A stretch of 64,000 nucleotides of DNA. Origin: Alphaproteobacteria bacterium. GTDB lineage: Bacteria > Myxococcota_A > UBA796 > GCA-2862545. The first letter of the stretch is position 1. Every line of letters starts with the position of its first letter. The DNA is taken from the NCBI GenBank assembly GCA_020632915.1, contig JACKEP010000008.1:62001-126000 (forward strand), given 5' to 3'. Positions 14,219-23,500 of this stretch are shown here, piece after piece. The notes beneath the pieces are model-generated. The model had not been told where the DNA came from. It saw nothing but the letters and a program-made list of their open reading frames with translations, and did not search any database. Both the position numbers and the translations under genes were made by a program.

Positions 14219-16380
14219 CGCTCGGTCCACCACCCGACGAAGCGGTGCTGGCCGAAGCGCTCGTAGCCGCTGATCGCCCGCAGGCGCAGGCCGTCCATGC
14301 GCTCGTCCTCGTGCTTCGTCTCGAGATCCGAGATGGTCATCACCGTCGCCAGGCCCCACGCGGCCCGGTTGCGGCTGTCCCACACGCCCAGCAGGTAGGC
14401 GTCGGTGCCCACCATGCGCACATCGAAGTGCGACAGGTACCGGCCCACGCTGCGCTGCGACTGGTTCATGCCGAAGAAGTCGGCGCGCGGGATGTCGGTG
14501 AGCATCAGGAACGAGCCGACGTCGAGGTCGTCGTAGATCGCGGAGTACCGCGGGTTGCCGGTGGCGCGGTCGTCGCGCTGGACCACCGCGACCGGTCGGA
14601 GGCCACCGAGCTGGTGGGCCTGGTAGGTCGTGAAGTGCATCGACGAGCTGGCGTCGTCGTAGGCGTCCCACGTGGCGGGCGCGTCGCTGACGATGCCCAC
14701 GTAGGTCACGGTGGTGCCGTCGTCGTTGACGTCGACGTGCACGGGGCGCAGGCCTCGGGCCTCGGCGTCGGCGAGGCGGGCCTCGTGGGTGGCGAGATCG
14801 ACGCCCCACCACACCTCGGACCGGTCGTCTGTGGGCTCGGAGAGCAGGTTGTAGAAGCGCTGGCCGGACACGGCGTAGACGTCGAGCCACACCGGCGTGA
14901 GGCCGAGGGCCACGTGGCCGTCGAGCACGTCCTGCAGGTCGGCCTCGGGCACCGCGAACGCGCTGGCCTGGGCCTCGACGAAGAAGGTGCGCTCGTCCCG
15001 CACCTGGCCGTTGACCAGCACCTCGACGGTCCAGTCGCCGCGCCAGTCCCCGATGCGGCGGTTCCACCACCAGTGGTGGATGGTCTGGTTCGCCGACAGC
15101 GTGACGTTGGTGGTGTCGAACACCACGCCGTCGGGTCGACGGATGGTCAGGCCGAAGCGGTCGCCGGGATGGCCGCCGGACATCGTCAGCCCGAAGCCGG
15201 TCATCGCGTTGCCCTCGATGAGGGTCGCGTCGGGACCGGGGTCCTGCACGTAGGGCAGGTCGACGATCTCGCGCCCCTGGATACTGACGTCCATGTAGGT
15301 GATCGGGGGCGCGTACTCCGGCGGGTGGGCGAACATGTCCTCGGCGAACGGGTCGACGATGCCCGACGCGCAGTCGCGCACCTCGAAGTACAGGTGCGGA
15401 TGGGTGGAGCAGCCGCTGCTGCCCACCACGCCGAGCACCTCGCCGGCCGCGACGGTGTCCCCGCGGTGCACGCGGATCGACCGGTTCTTCAGGTGGCCGT
15501 ACGTGGTGATGAAGCCGTTCGCGTGGCGGATGTGGACCGCGTTCCAGTCGCCGGTGCAGGTCAGGTTGCGGTCGTAGTTGCCGTTGGTCACGTCGATGAC
15601 GATGCCGGACGCCGCCGCGCGCACCGACAGGCCACTGTCCATCCACCGGAAGTTGGGCACGTCGATGTCGGTCGCGGTGAAGGCGTCGCTCGTCTTGGCG
15701 AACATGCCGGTGGCGCCGGTGTAGTCGGTGACCGTGGGGCCCGCGCCGTGGTCGACGTACTTGTGCACCGTCCAGTCGTGGCCCTCGGCGCCCGCCAGCG
15801 GCCACCGCATCGGCAGGTCGGCGGGATCGCAGGACCAGTTCGACGGCTGGTAGCGGTCGGTGTCCCACCAGTGGTCCGTGTCCTCCCAGGGCTGGTCGGT
15901 GTCGGTGTCGGTGTCCCAGACGACGGTGTCGGTGTCCCAGACGACGGTGTCGGTGTCGCCGGGGACGGTGTCGGTGTCGCCGGTCGTGTCGGTGTCGCCG
16001 GTGGTGTCGGTGTCGCCGGTCGTGTCGGTGTCGCCGGTGGTGTCGGTGTCGCCGGTGGTGTCGGTGTCGCCGGTGGTGTCGGTGTCGCCGGTGGTGTCGG
16101 TGTCACCGGTGGTGTCGGTGTCGCCCGTCGCGTCGGTGTCCGTGTCGATGATGACGATCGGATCGGTGTCCCGCGTGGTGTCCGTGTCCGTCGTGTCCGT
16201 CTCGTCCAGCTCGCTGTCGACCACGGCATCGGTGTCGACGTCCGTCTCGGTGACGTCGTCGCTGTCCGTGTCCGTGTCCGTGTGGGGGTAGCCGTGCACG
16301 TTCACGCCTTCCGTCGGGTCCTTCGAAGGGGAGCACCCGAACGCGAGCGTGAGCAGCAGCAGCAGGGAGAGGCGAGCCAT
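14215..16380 (-). CDS. Lipoprotein with DTD repeat linker and degenerate M23 peptidase domain
   Basis: I choose ATG 16380 (AAGGA ribosome site, signal MARLSLLLLLTLAFGC) over an in-frame ATG 48 bp upstream. The 721-residue lipoprotein has a long Asp-Thr-Asp linker (about residues 25-190, including the 18 bp DNA repeat) that probably spans the cell wall or surface. An M23/LytM-type domain follows (about 195-345), then ~375 residues of beta-rich sequence. Key zinc ligands look lost. Where the family has HxGTD the sequence reads FTATD, and where it has PHLHFE it reads PHLYFE near residue 328. The TYGHL motif is kept. It is probably a non-catalytic wall-binding or regulatory LytM factor. Confidence 0.82.
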   Translation of the reverse strand: MARLSLLLLLTLAFGCSPSKDPTEGVNVHGYPHTDTDTDSDDVTETDVDTDAVVDSELDETDTTDTDTTRDTDPIVIIDTDTDATGDTDTTGDTDTTGDTDTTGDTDTTGDTDTTGDTDTTGDTDTTGDTDTTGDTDTVPGDTDTVVWDTDTVVWDTDTDTDQPWEDTDHWWDTDRYQPSNWSCDPADLPMRWPLAGAEGHDWTVHKYVDHGAGPTVTDYTGATGMFAKTSDAFTATDIDVPNFRWMDSGLSVRAAASGIVIDVTNGNYDRNLTCTGDWNAVHIRHANGFITTYGHLKNRSIRVHRGDTVAAGEVLGVVGSSGCSTHPHLYFEVRDCASGIVDPFAEDMFAHPPEYAPPITYMDVSIQGREIVDLPYVQDPGPDATLIEGNAMTGFGLTMSGGHPGDRFGLTIRRPDGVVFDTTNVTLSANQTIHHWWWNRRIGDWRGDWTVEVLVNGQVRDERTFFVEAQASAFAVPEADLQDVLDGHVALGLTPVWLDVYAVSGQRFYNLLSEPTDDRSEVWWGVDLATHEARLADAEARGLRPVHVDVNDDGTTVTYVGIVSDAPATWDAYDDASSSMHFTTYQAHQLGGLRPVAVVQRDDRATGNPRYSAIYDDLDVGSFLMLTDIPRADFFGMNQSQRSVGRYLSHFDVRMVGTDAYLLGVWDSRNRAAWGLATVMTISDLETKHEDERMDGLRLRAISGYERFGQHRFVGWWTER
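15968..16129. repeat. Nine 18 bp tandem units inside the M23-like gene
   Basis: Nine consecutive 18 bp units of the type GTGTCGGTGTCGCCGGTG (plus strand) encode repeated Gly-Asp-Thr-Asp-Thr-Thr in the linker of the lipoprotein on the minus strand. Units differ by one or two bases, mainly at the last position (GTG or GTC). Unit-number change would keep the frame and alter linker length. Confidence 0.95.
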
Positions 16381-16696
16381 GGCGTCCTTGGGACGGAACG
16401 GTCCGTCCGGATTCATCGGTACTTTCATCCGGAACTGTAGGAACCCGCCTTCGGATGCGCGGATCTGGCGGCCGGGACGCTGCTTGCGCCACGTTCGGTT
16501 CGGCGTGTCCAGGCCCGGTCGCCGGTCGGTGCAACGGTCCCGTTACGGACACACCGGCGCGAGGAACGCGGTCCCGTCGGGCTCGTGCGGCCCTTCCCCC
16601 GTTTGGGGACGATCGTGACCGGTACTGCCCATTGGCCGGCCTTGACCCTGTCGTTTCGCGTGCGGTACGCCTGGAGCGCAACGTCGGGGGTGTCAG
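16381..16696. other. Divergent intergenic region of 316 bp
   Basis: This gap separates the minus-strand M23-like lipoprotein gene from the plus-strand SRPBCC gene and must hold both promoters. On the plus strand a TTGACC hexamer (16642-16647) lies 18 bp before TACGCC (16666-16671), a weak candidate promoter for the SRPBCC gene. No coding frame with a ribosome site, RNA gene or strong hairpin was seen. Confidence 0.5.
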
Positions 16697-17368
16697 ATGT
16701 CGGGTGCGCTGAAGGTGGCGGGAGCGGTGGTCGTGGTGGCCCTGGTGGGCCTGGGCGTGGTGGTGTCGATGCAGCCGGACGACATGCGGGTGGAGCGGTC
16801 GATCCACGTCGACGCGACGCCGGAGGTGACGTTCGACCAGATGGACGACTTCGAGTCGTTCGCGTCGTGGAGCCCGTGGGGTGACCTCGATCCCGAGATG
16901 CACACCGAGATGAGCGACGCCACGTCGGGCGTGGGCGCCACCTACTACTGGAAGGGCAACAGCCAGGTCGGCGAGGGCCGGATGACGATCGTCGAGGTCG
17001 AGCCGGGCAAGATGGTGCGCCAGAAGCTCGAGTTCATGGCGCCGTGGGAGGCCGAGAACGAGGTCGTGTTCGGGGTCACGCCCGACGGGGACGGCTCGAC
17101 GGCCACGTGGACGATGACCGGCCACAACGACTTCGTGGCCAAGATGGCCGGGCTGTTCATGGACATGGACGGCATGATCGGCGCGGACTTCTCCAAGGGG
17201 CTCGCCCGCATCAAGGATCGCGCCGAGGCCGACGCGAAGCGCATCGCCGACGAGAAGGCCGCCGCGGAGGCCGCCGCTGCCGAGGCCGCTGCCGCGGAGG
17301 CGGCCGCCCAGGACGCGATGGCGGCCGACGGTGGCGCCGGCGGCCCGGACGCGTCCGGCACGGAGTGA
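16697..17368 (+). CDS. Membrane-anchored SRPBCC (polyketide cyclase/START-like) protein
   Basis: This 223-residue protein has one N-terminal membrane helix (about residues 5-24). A SRPBCC-type domain follows (about 28-175). Its motifs are VERSIHVDATPEVTFDQMDDFESFASWSPW, then the strand pair around GVGATYYWKG, and the C-terminal long helix FSKGLARIKDRAEADAKRI. SRPBCC domains bind hydrophobic ligands in a deep cavity. The tail (about 180-223) is an Ala/Glu-rich helix (AAAEAAAAEAAAAEAAA) followed by a Gly/Ala-rich end, similar to a TolA-type spacer. It ends 89 bp before dnaE2 but is probably transcribed separately, because a LexA-box-like site lies between them. Confidence 0.82.
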   Translation: MSGALKVAGAVVVVALVGLGVVVSMQPDDMRVERSIHVDATPEVTFDQMDDFESFASWSPWGDLDPEMHTEMSDATSGVGATYYWKGNSQVGEGRMTIVEVEPGKMVRQKLEFMAPWEAENEVVFGVTPDGDGSTATWTMTGHNDFVAKMAGLFMDMDGMIGADFSKGLARIKDRAEADAKRIADEKAAAEAAAAEAAAAEAAAQDAMAADGGAGGPDASGTE

Positions 17369-17384
17369 TCGTCGGAGTCCTGCC

Positions 17385-17417
17385 GGATCACGCGGATCAC
17401 GCGGATCACGCGGATCC
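17385..17417. repeat. 9 bp tandem repeat upstream of dnaE2
   Basis: Three exact copies of GGATCACGC and a partial fourth (GGATC) sit 20 bp before the LexA-box-like site. A further binding site or a promoter element for dnaE2 is possible; slippage-generated filler is the alternative. Confidence 0.75.
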
Positions 17418-17435
17418 GTTGGACGGGATCGCACC

Positions 17436-17452
17436 CTGAACGTATGTTCAAG
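17436..17452 (+). promoter_or_regulatory. LexA-box-like operator of dnaE2
   Basis: The sequence contains GAACGTATGTTC (17438-17449), a GAAC-N4-GTTC palindrome of the kind bound by LexA in Gram-positive bacteria. In its 17 bp context it agrees at 15 of 17 positions with the Myxococcus xanthus LexA consensus as I remember it (CTRHAMRYBYGTTCAGS). It lies 5 bp upstream of the dnaE2 ATG, overlapping the ribosome site AAGGG, so repressor binding would block the very start of the gene. Confidence 0.72.
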
Positions 17453-17457
17453 GGTGC

Positions 17458-20400
17458 ATGTCCTACGTCGAGCTCGTCAGCCGGTCCTGCTTCTCGCTGC
17501 TCCACGGGGCCTCCCACCCCGAGGAGCTGGTGGAGTCGGCCCACGCCCTGGGCCTCGCCGGGCTCGCGATCGCCGATCGCGACGCGGTCTACGGCCTGCC
17601 CCAGGCCCACGGTCTCGCCGCCGGGCTCGGGCTGCCGCTGCTGTGCGGGGCCACGGTCACGGTCGACGACGCTGCGCCCGTCGTGCTGCTCGCGGAGACG
17701 CGCGCGGGCTGGGGGCGCCTGTGCCGCCTGCTCACCGACGCCCGCCACGCCGCGGCGAAGGGGCGCGCCGTCGTGCCGGTCGCGCGCGTCGCGCAGGCCG
17801 CACCCGGGCTCACCTGCCTGCTCCTCGACGGGTGGACGCCGGCGGCGGCCGATCCGCTGCGGCAGGCGTTCGGGGCCCACCTCGAGGTGGTGCTGTCGCG
17901 CCAGCAGGCCCCCACCGACGGTCCGCGCACGCGCCGCGCGCTGGCCCTGGCGCGGGCGCTCGGCTGCGAGGTGGTCGCGTCGAACGACGTGGTGATGCAC
18001 GATCCGGTCCGTCGGCGCCTGGCCGACGTCCTCACCGCCATCCGCCGTCGCACCACGCTGGATCGGCTGGGTCGCGCCGCCCACGCCAACGCCGAGCGCC
18101 ACCTGCTGGCGCCCGACGCGTTCGCGCAGCGCTTCGGCGACCTGCCCGCCGCCGTCGCCCGCACCGTCGCCGTCGCCGAGCGCTGCGCCTTCCGGCTGTC
18201 CGAGCTGTCCTACACCTACCCGCGCGAGGTGGTGCCCGACGGGTGGACGCCGATGGGCTGGCTGCGCCACCTCGTCGCCCACGGCGTGGTCGATCGCTAC
18301 CCCCAGGGCGCGCCCGCTGCCGTCCGCGCGCAGCTCGATCACGAGCTCGCCGTCATCGAGGCGCTCGACTTCCCGTCCTACTTCCTCACCGTCCACGACA
18401 TCGTGCGCTTCGCCCGCGGCCGCGGGATCCTCTGCCAGGGGCGCGGGTCGGCGGCCAACTCGGCGGTGTGCTTCGTGCTGGGCGTCACCAGCGTCGATCC
18501 GTCGCGGGCCAGCCTGCTGTTCGAGCGGTTCATCAGCGAGGAGCGCGGCGAGCCGCCCGACATCGACGTCGACTTCGAGCACGAGCGCCGCGAGGAGGTC
18601 ATCCAGTACCTCTACGCCCGCTACGGCCGGCAGCGCGCGGCGATGGTCAACGAGGTGATCGCCTACCGGGGTCGCTCCGCGGTGCGCGACGTGGGCAAGG
18701 CGTTCGGCATGTCGCTCGACCAGGTCGACCGCATGGCCGGGCTGCTGTCGCGCTGGTCGGCGGGCGGGCTGCCGGCGGTGCGCGACGAGGTGGCCGACGT
18801 CGGCCTCGACCCCGACAGCCCCACGGTGCGCTGGACGCTGCAGGTGGCCGAGGAGCTGGTGGGCTTCCCGCGCCACCTCGGCATCCACTCGGGGGGCTTC
18901 GTCATCGCCGAGGGCGACGTCGTCGAGCTGGTGCCGGTGGAGCCGGCCACGATGGCCGACCGCACGGTGGTCCAGTGGGACAAGTACGGCGTCGAGGGCC
19001 TGGGCTTCGTCAAGGTCGACGTCCTGGCGCTCGGCATGCTCACCGCCATCCGCAAGGCGTTCGAGCTCATCGAGGGCGCCTACGGCGCGCGCTGGGCGCT
19101 GCACACGGTGCCGTCCGAGGATCCCGCCGTCTACGAGATGTTCTCCCGCGCCGACACGGTGGGCGTGTTCCAGATCGAGAGCCGCGCCCAGCAGTCGATG
19201 CTGCCGCGGCTGCGGCCCCAGTGCTTCTACGACCTGGTGATCGAGGTCGCGATCGTGCGGCCAGGGCCCATCCAGGGCGGCATGGTCCACCCCTACCTGC
19301 GGCGGCGCAACGGCGACGAGCCGATCGTCTACGCCCACCCGGCGCTGGAGCCCATCCTCGAGCGCACGCTCGGGGTGCCGCTGTTCCAGGAGCAGGTGAT
19401 GGCGATGGCCGTCGCGGTGGGCGGCTTCACGCCCGGCGAGGCCGACCAGCTGCGGCGCGCGATGGGGGCGTGGCGCAAGCGCGGCACGCTCGACGGCCTG
19501 GGCGACCGGCTCGTCACCGGCATGCGCGCCAAGGGCATCGCGCCCGACTTCTGCGCCGCGATCGTCGCGCAGATCAAGGGCTTCGGCGAGTACGGCTTCC
19601 CCGAGTCCCACGCCGCCAGCTTCGCGCTGCTCGTCTACGTGTCGGGCTGGCTCAAGTGCCACCACCCCGAGGCCTTCTGCGCAGGGCTCATCAACAGCCA
19701 GCCCATGGGCTTCTACAGCCCGCGCACGCTCGTCGCCGACGCCCAGCGCCACGACGTGGTGGTCCACGAGGTGTGCGTGAACGCGTCGGGCTGGGACTGC
19801 TCGCTCGAGCCCCAGGGCGGCGGGGCCGACGCGTCCGGTCCCACGGCCACACGCGCCCACCTGCGCCTGGGCCTGCGGCTGGTGCGCGGCCTCAAGGAGG
19901 AGGTGGGGCGTGCGATCGAGGCGGAGCGGGCGCGGGGTCCGTTCGCCAGCCTGCCCGACTTCCAGCGGCGCTGCGGTCTCGATCAGGGCTCGCTGCGCAA
20001 GCTCGCCGACGCCGACGCCTTCCGCGACCTGGTCCCGGATCGCCGCGAGGCGGTGTGGACGCTGCAGGGCCTGTGGGAGGGGCCGCTGTTCGCCGGCGTG
20101 CCGCGTCAGGAGCCGCCGCCGCCGCTGCCGCGCGAGACGAGCCTGGAGGCGCTGGAGGCCGACTACCGCGCGGTGGGCCTGTCGCTCGGCAACCACCCGG
20201 CGATCGAGGCGCGCAAGGTCCTCGCGGATCGCGGGGTCCACCCGATCCGTCTGGCGACGCTGCCCACGCTGCAGGCGGGTCGGAGGGTGCGGATCCTGGG
20301 GCTGGTCTCCAGCCGTCAGCGCCCGGGCACGGCCAAGGGGGTGGTGTTCCTGTCGCTCGAAGACGAGACGGGCATGGCCAACGTGATCGTGTGGCCCCAG

Positions 20401-20559
20401 CGCTGGGAGGCGCAGCGCAAGGTGATCGCCGGTCACCCGGTGCTGGTGATCGACGGCCTGCTGCAGCTGCAGGACGGCGCGTTCAGCGTGCTGCTGGAGC
20501 GGGCGTGGTCGGTGGCCGAGGTGGGGGCCGTCCACGCCCCGTCCCGGGACTTCCGCTAG
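17458..20559 (+). CDS. dnaE2: Error-prone DNA polymerase III alpha subunit (DnaE2)
   Basis: The 1033-residue length and N-terminal PHP-type domain (FSLLHGASHPEELVESA) fit DnaE2, which is shorter than replicative DnaE. Catalytic aspartates are D370 and D372 in PDIDVDFE and D521 in KVDVL. Also visible are the GRGSAANS motif, HPALEPIL, the PEGxADQLRRAMGAW-type stretch (here PGEADQLRRAMGAW) and a C-terminal OB-fold (RVRILGLVSSRQRP). DnaE2 performs translesion synthesis and is typically SOS-induced together with ImuA and ImuB. Neither partner is adjacent here. The start is ATG 17458 with AAGGG before it, behind a LexA-box-like site. A short palindrome (20561-20574, CCCGC stem) follows the stop and may aid termination. 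Confidence 0.95.
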   Translation: MSYVELVSRSCFSLLHGASHPEELVESAHALGLAGLAIADRDAVYGLPQAHGLAAGLGLPLLCGATVTVDDAAPVVLLAETRAGWGRLCRLLTDARHAAAKGRAVVPVARVAQAAPGLTCLLLDGWTPAAADPLRQAFGAHLEVVLSRQQAPTDGPRTRRALALARALGCEVVASNDVVMHDPVRRRLADVLTAIRRRTTLDRLGRAAHANAERHLLAPDAFAQRFGDLPAAVARTVAVAERCAFRLSELSYTYPREVVPDGWTPMGWLRHLVAHGVVDRYPQGAPAAVRAQLDHELAVIEALDFPSYFLTVHDIVRFARGRGILCQGRGSAANSAVCFVLGVTSVDPSRASLLFERFISEERGEPPDIDVDFEHERREEVIQYLYARYGRQRAAMVNEVIAYRGRSAVRDVGKAFGMSLDQVDRMAGLLSRWSAGGLPAVRDEVADVGLDPDSPTVRWTLQVAEELVGFPRHLGIHSGGFVIAEGDVVELVPVEPATMADRTVVQWDKYGVEGLGFVKVDVLALGMLTAIRKAFELIEGAYGARWALHTVPSEDPAVYEMFSRADTVGVFQIESRAQQSMLPRLRPQCFYDLVIEVAIVRPGPIQGGMVHPYLRRRNGDEPIVYAHPALEPILERTLGVPLFQEQVMAMAVAVGGFTPGEADQLRRAMGAWRKRGTLDGLGDRLVTGMRAKGIAPDFCAAIVAQIKGFGEYGFPESHAASFALLVYVSGWLKCHHPEAFCAGLINSQPMGFYSPRTLVADAQRHDVVVHEVCVNASGWDCSLEPQGGGADASGPTATRAHLRLGLRLVRGLKEEVGRAIEAERARGPFASLPDFQRRCGLDQGSLRKLADADAFRDLVPDRREAVWTLQGLWEGPLFAGVPRQEPPPPLPRETSLEALEADYRAVGLSLGNHPAIEARKVLADRGVHPIRLATLPTLQAGRRVRILGLVSSRQRPGTAKGVVFLSLEDETGMANVIVWPQRWEAQRKVIAGHPVLVIDGLLQLQDGAFSVLLERAWSVAEVGAVHAPSRDFR

Positions 20560-20597
20560 GCCCGCCGCGGCGGGTACCATCGGCCGCCGAGGTGACG

Positions 20598-23500
20598 ATG
20601 TCGGTCCCGTATCCCTCTCCCCCGCAGGGCCTGCCCGAGGACTTCACGCGTCCCGACGCCGCGTTCCGGCGTCGCGTGGTGCTCGTGTTCCTCTCGATCC
20701 TGGCGTTTCTCGCGCTCTACGTCGGCTTGCTGGGCTTCATCGTCGCGTTCGTCGTCGACACCATCCAGCGGGTGCGGGAGGGCCTCCCCGGCGACGACCC
20801 GGTGTTCGAGATCATCCTGTCGATCCCGCTGTCGCTGCTCGCGGTGTTCCTGATCAAGGGCCTGTTCACCCGCCAGCGCCACGTCGAGGCCACGCGCGTC
20901 GAGGTCACCGAGGCCGACGAGCCCGAGCTGTTCGCGTTCATCCACCGCATCGCCGACGACGCCCACGCGCCGCGCCCGCACCGCGTGTTCCTCACGCCCG
21001 ACGTCAACGCGTCGGTGTCCTACGAGTCGAGCGTGCTCGGCTTGTTCCTGCCCATGCCCAAGAACCTCACGATCGGGCTCGGGCTGGTCAACAACCTCTC
21101 GCTCGACGAGCTCACCGCCGTGCTCGCCCACGAGTTCGGCCACTTCTCCCAGTCGAGCATGCGGCTGGGCACGTGGGTCTACCGGGCCAACCAGGTCATC
21201 GTGCACATGGTCAACGTGCGCGACTGGTGGGACCGCAACATCGACGCGTGGAGCCGGTGGGACCTGCGGGTGTCGTTCCCTGCGTGGATCCTCAAGCTGT
21301 TCACGTGGGTGCTGCGCGAAGGCCTCGCGGCGCTCTACGAGACCGTCAACCGCGCCTACCTCGCCCTGTCCCGCGAGATGGAGTTCCACGCCGATCGCGT
21401 GAGCGTGTCGATCACCGGCAGCGACAGCCTCGTGCACGCGCTGGCCCGTCTGCCGTTCGCCGAGGAGGCGATGTCGAGCGCCACGTCGGCGCTGCAGACG
21501 CAGTTCTACCTGGGCCGCGCCACCGACGACCTCTTCGCCCACCAGGCGGCGGCGATGGCGTGGGAGCGGCGCCTCGCCGACGACCCGTCGCTGGGGGCCA
21601 CGCCCGCGCGCCCGATGCCCCCCGAGCCGGCGTTCCGGGTGTTCACCGACCGACGCGTGCGCCCGCCGGCGATGTGGGCGTCCCACCCGCCCGACGTGGT
21701 GCGGGAGGCCCGCGCCAAGGCGGTCTACGTGCCGTCGGAGCTGATGGACGACACGGCGTGGGTGGTGTTCGGACGCCCGGACCACTGGCGGCGCGAGCTC
21801 ACGCGCCTGTGGTACCGCCACGAGCTCGAGGCCCCGGCCACGGTGATGGAGGAGCCGGCCGAGCGCATGCAGGCCCGGATCGACGACCTGCGCTGCGCCA
21901 TCGTGCACGAGCCCCGGTTCCGCGAGGTCTACGACGTGGGCCGTGCCCTGCTCTGGGCGCCCACGCTCGACGACGTCCTCGGTGCGGAGCGCCCGGCGCC
22001 CGACGCCCTCGAGGCCGCGCTCGACGCCTGCTACGACGACGCGGCCGCGGCCCTGGTCGCCGAGGTGCGCGACCGTCGACGCGAGGTGGCCGAGCTCATC
22101 GCGGTCGCGTCGGGCGACGCCGAGGCCGACGACGGCACGGTCGTCGTGCAGGGCGAGACGGCGCTGGCGAGCGAGGCCGAGTCCCTCGTGCCCCGGGGGC
22201 TGACCGCCTACGGCGAGGTCCGGGATCGCTGGGTGGCCCACCTGCGCCACGTGCGCGCCACCCACCTCGCGATCGCCGCCACGATCGGGGTCGAGGAGGA
22301 GAAGGCGCTGGGCAACGCCGTGGGCTTCGCGCACTACGTCGAGCACGCAAGCGCCCGGGTGCGCATCGCCTTCGGCGCGGTCCACAACGTGATGTCGGCC
22401 GCCTCCGGCAAGCAGCAGCTCGAGGCCGAGGCGTTCGAGGTGCTCCGGCGCACGCTGGTGTTCGCCCACCAGGACCTCCAGCGGTTGATGGAGGTGGCCG
22501 CCTCGGTCACGCCGCCCGACGGCGTGCTGCCGGACGGCTGCGATCGGTGGTCCACGTGGCTGCTCGATCAGCCCGTGATCGCCGCCCTCGCCCTCGGCAG
22601 CGTCGACGGTCACTGGGTCGGGCAGCTGCTCACCCAGATGCGCAAGGTCGGCTTCGCCCTCGACGTGGCCACGGAGCGGTCGCTGGCGGTGGTGCTCGCG
22701 CGCGAAGACGAGGTGGTGGCGCGGTGGCGGGCCTTGCGCGCGGGTCAGGCCGTCGAGCCGGGCTCGCCGGTGCCGCCGCCGCCCGCGTCCTTCACGTCGG
22801 CCGCCGACCTGGAGCTCGACCCGATCAGCGGCGGCTGGCCGATGCGCGATCCGGGGCCCTGGCCGAAGGGGTCGCTGTGGCAGCGCTACGGCAAGCGCGT
22901 GGGGGCCGCGGCGCTCGCGCTGACCTTCCTCGGCCTCGCAGCGGTGTGGTGGAGCAGCCGCGGCGTCACCGTCTACGTGGTCAACGGCTTCGACCAGCCG
23001 CTCACCGTCGATGTCGGTGGCAGCGTGGTCACGCTCGACCCCCACGAGGGGCGGTCGCTGGGAACGTTCGCCGCGGGCGACGTCCACGCCGAGGCCCGGT
23101 TCGCTGACGGCACGGTCGTCGAGGCGAGCGACGCCGATCCCACCGACTACGGCAGCTCGCGGGTGGTGTGGAACCCGGCGGGCAGCGCGTCGCTCGTCAC
23201 GGTTCCGATGGTCTACGGCAGCCCGCGATCGGTGCCCGACCCCAAGGTGCTCCCGGTCACGTCGTGGCAGGGCGTGCGGGCCCAGTACGTGTTCACCGAG
23301 CCGCCGTCGTCGATCAGCACGAAGGGCAGCGGCGAGTACCGGCTGGTGCTGTCCGACGTCGGCGGCGAGGTGTCCCGCCTGGGCATGGTGGAGCACCTGG
23401 TCTCCGAGGGTCGGACCGACGAGGCCTACGCGGTGCTCGACACGTGGCTGGCGTGGTCCGTGGTCGACCGCCACGACCTCGCCACCGTGCGCCGGATCCT

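Noticed and set aside
15860..16291. A plus-strand frame reading VSVSPVV repeats
   Set aside because: It is the antisense reading of the DTD linker of the M23-like lipoprotein.
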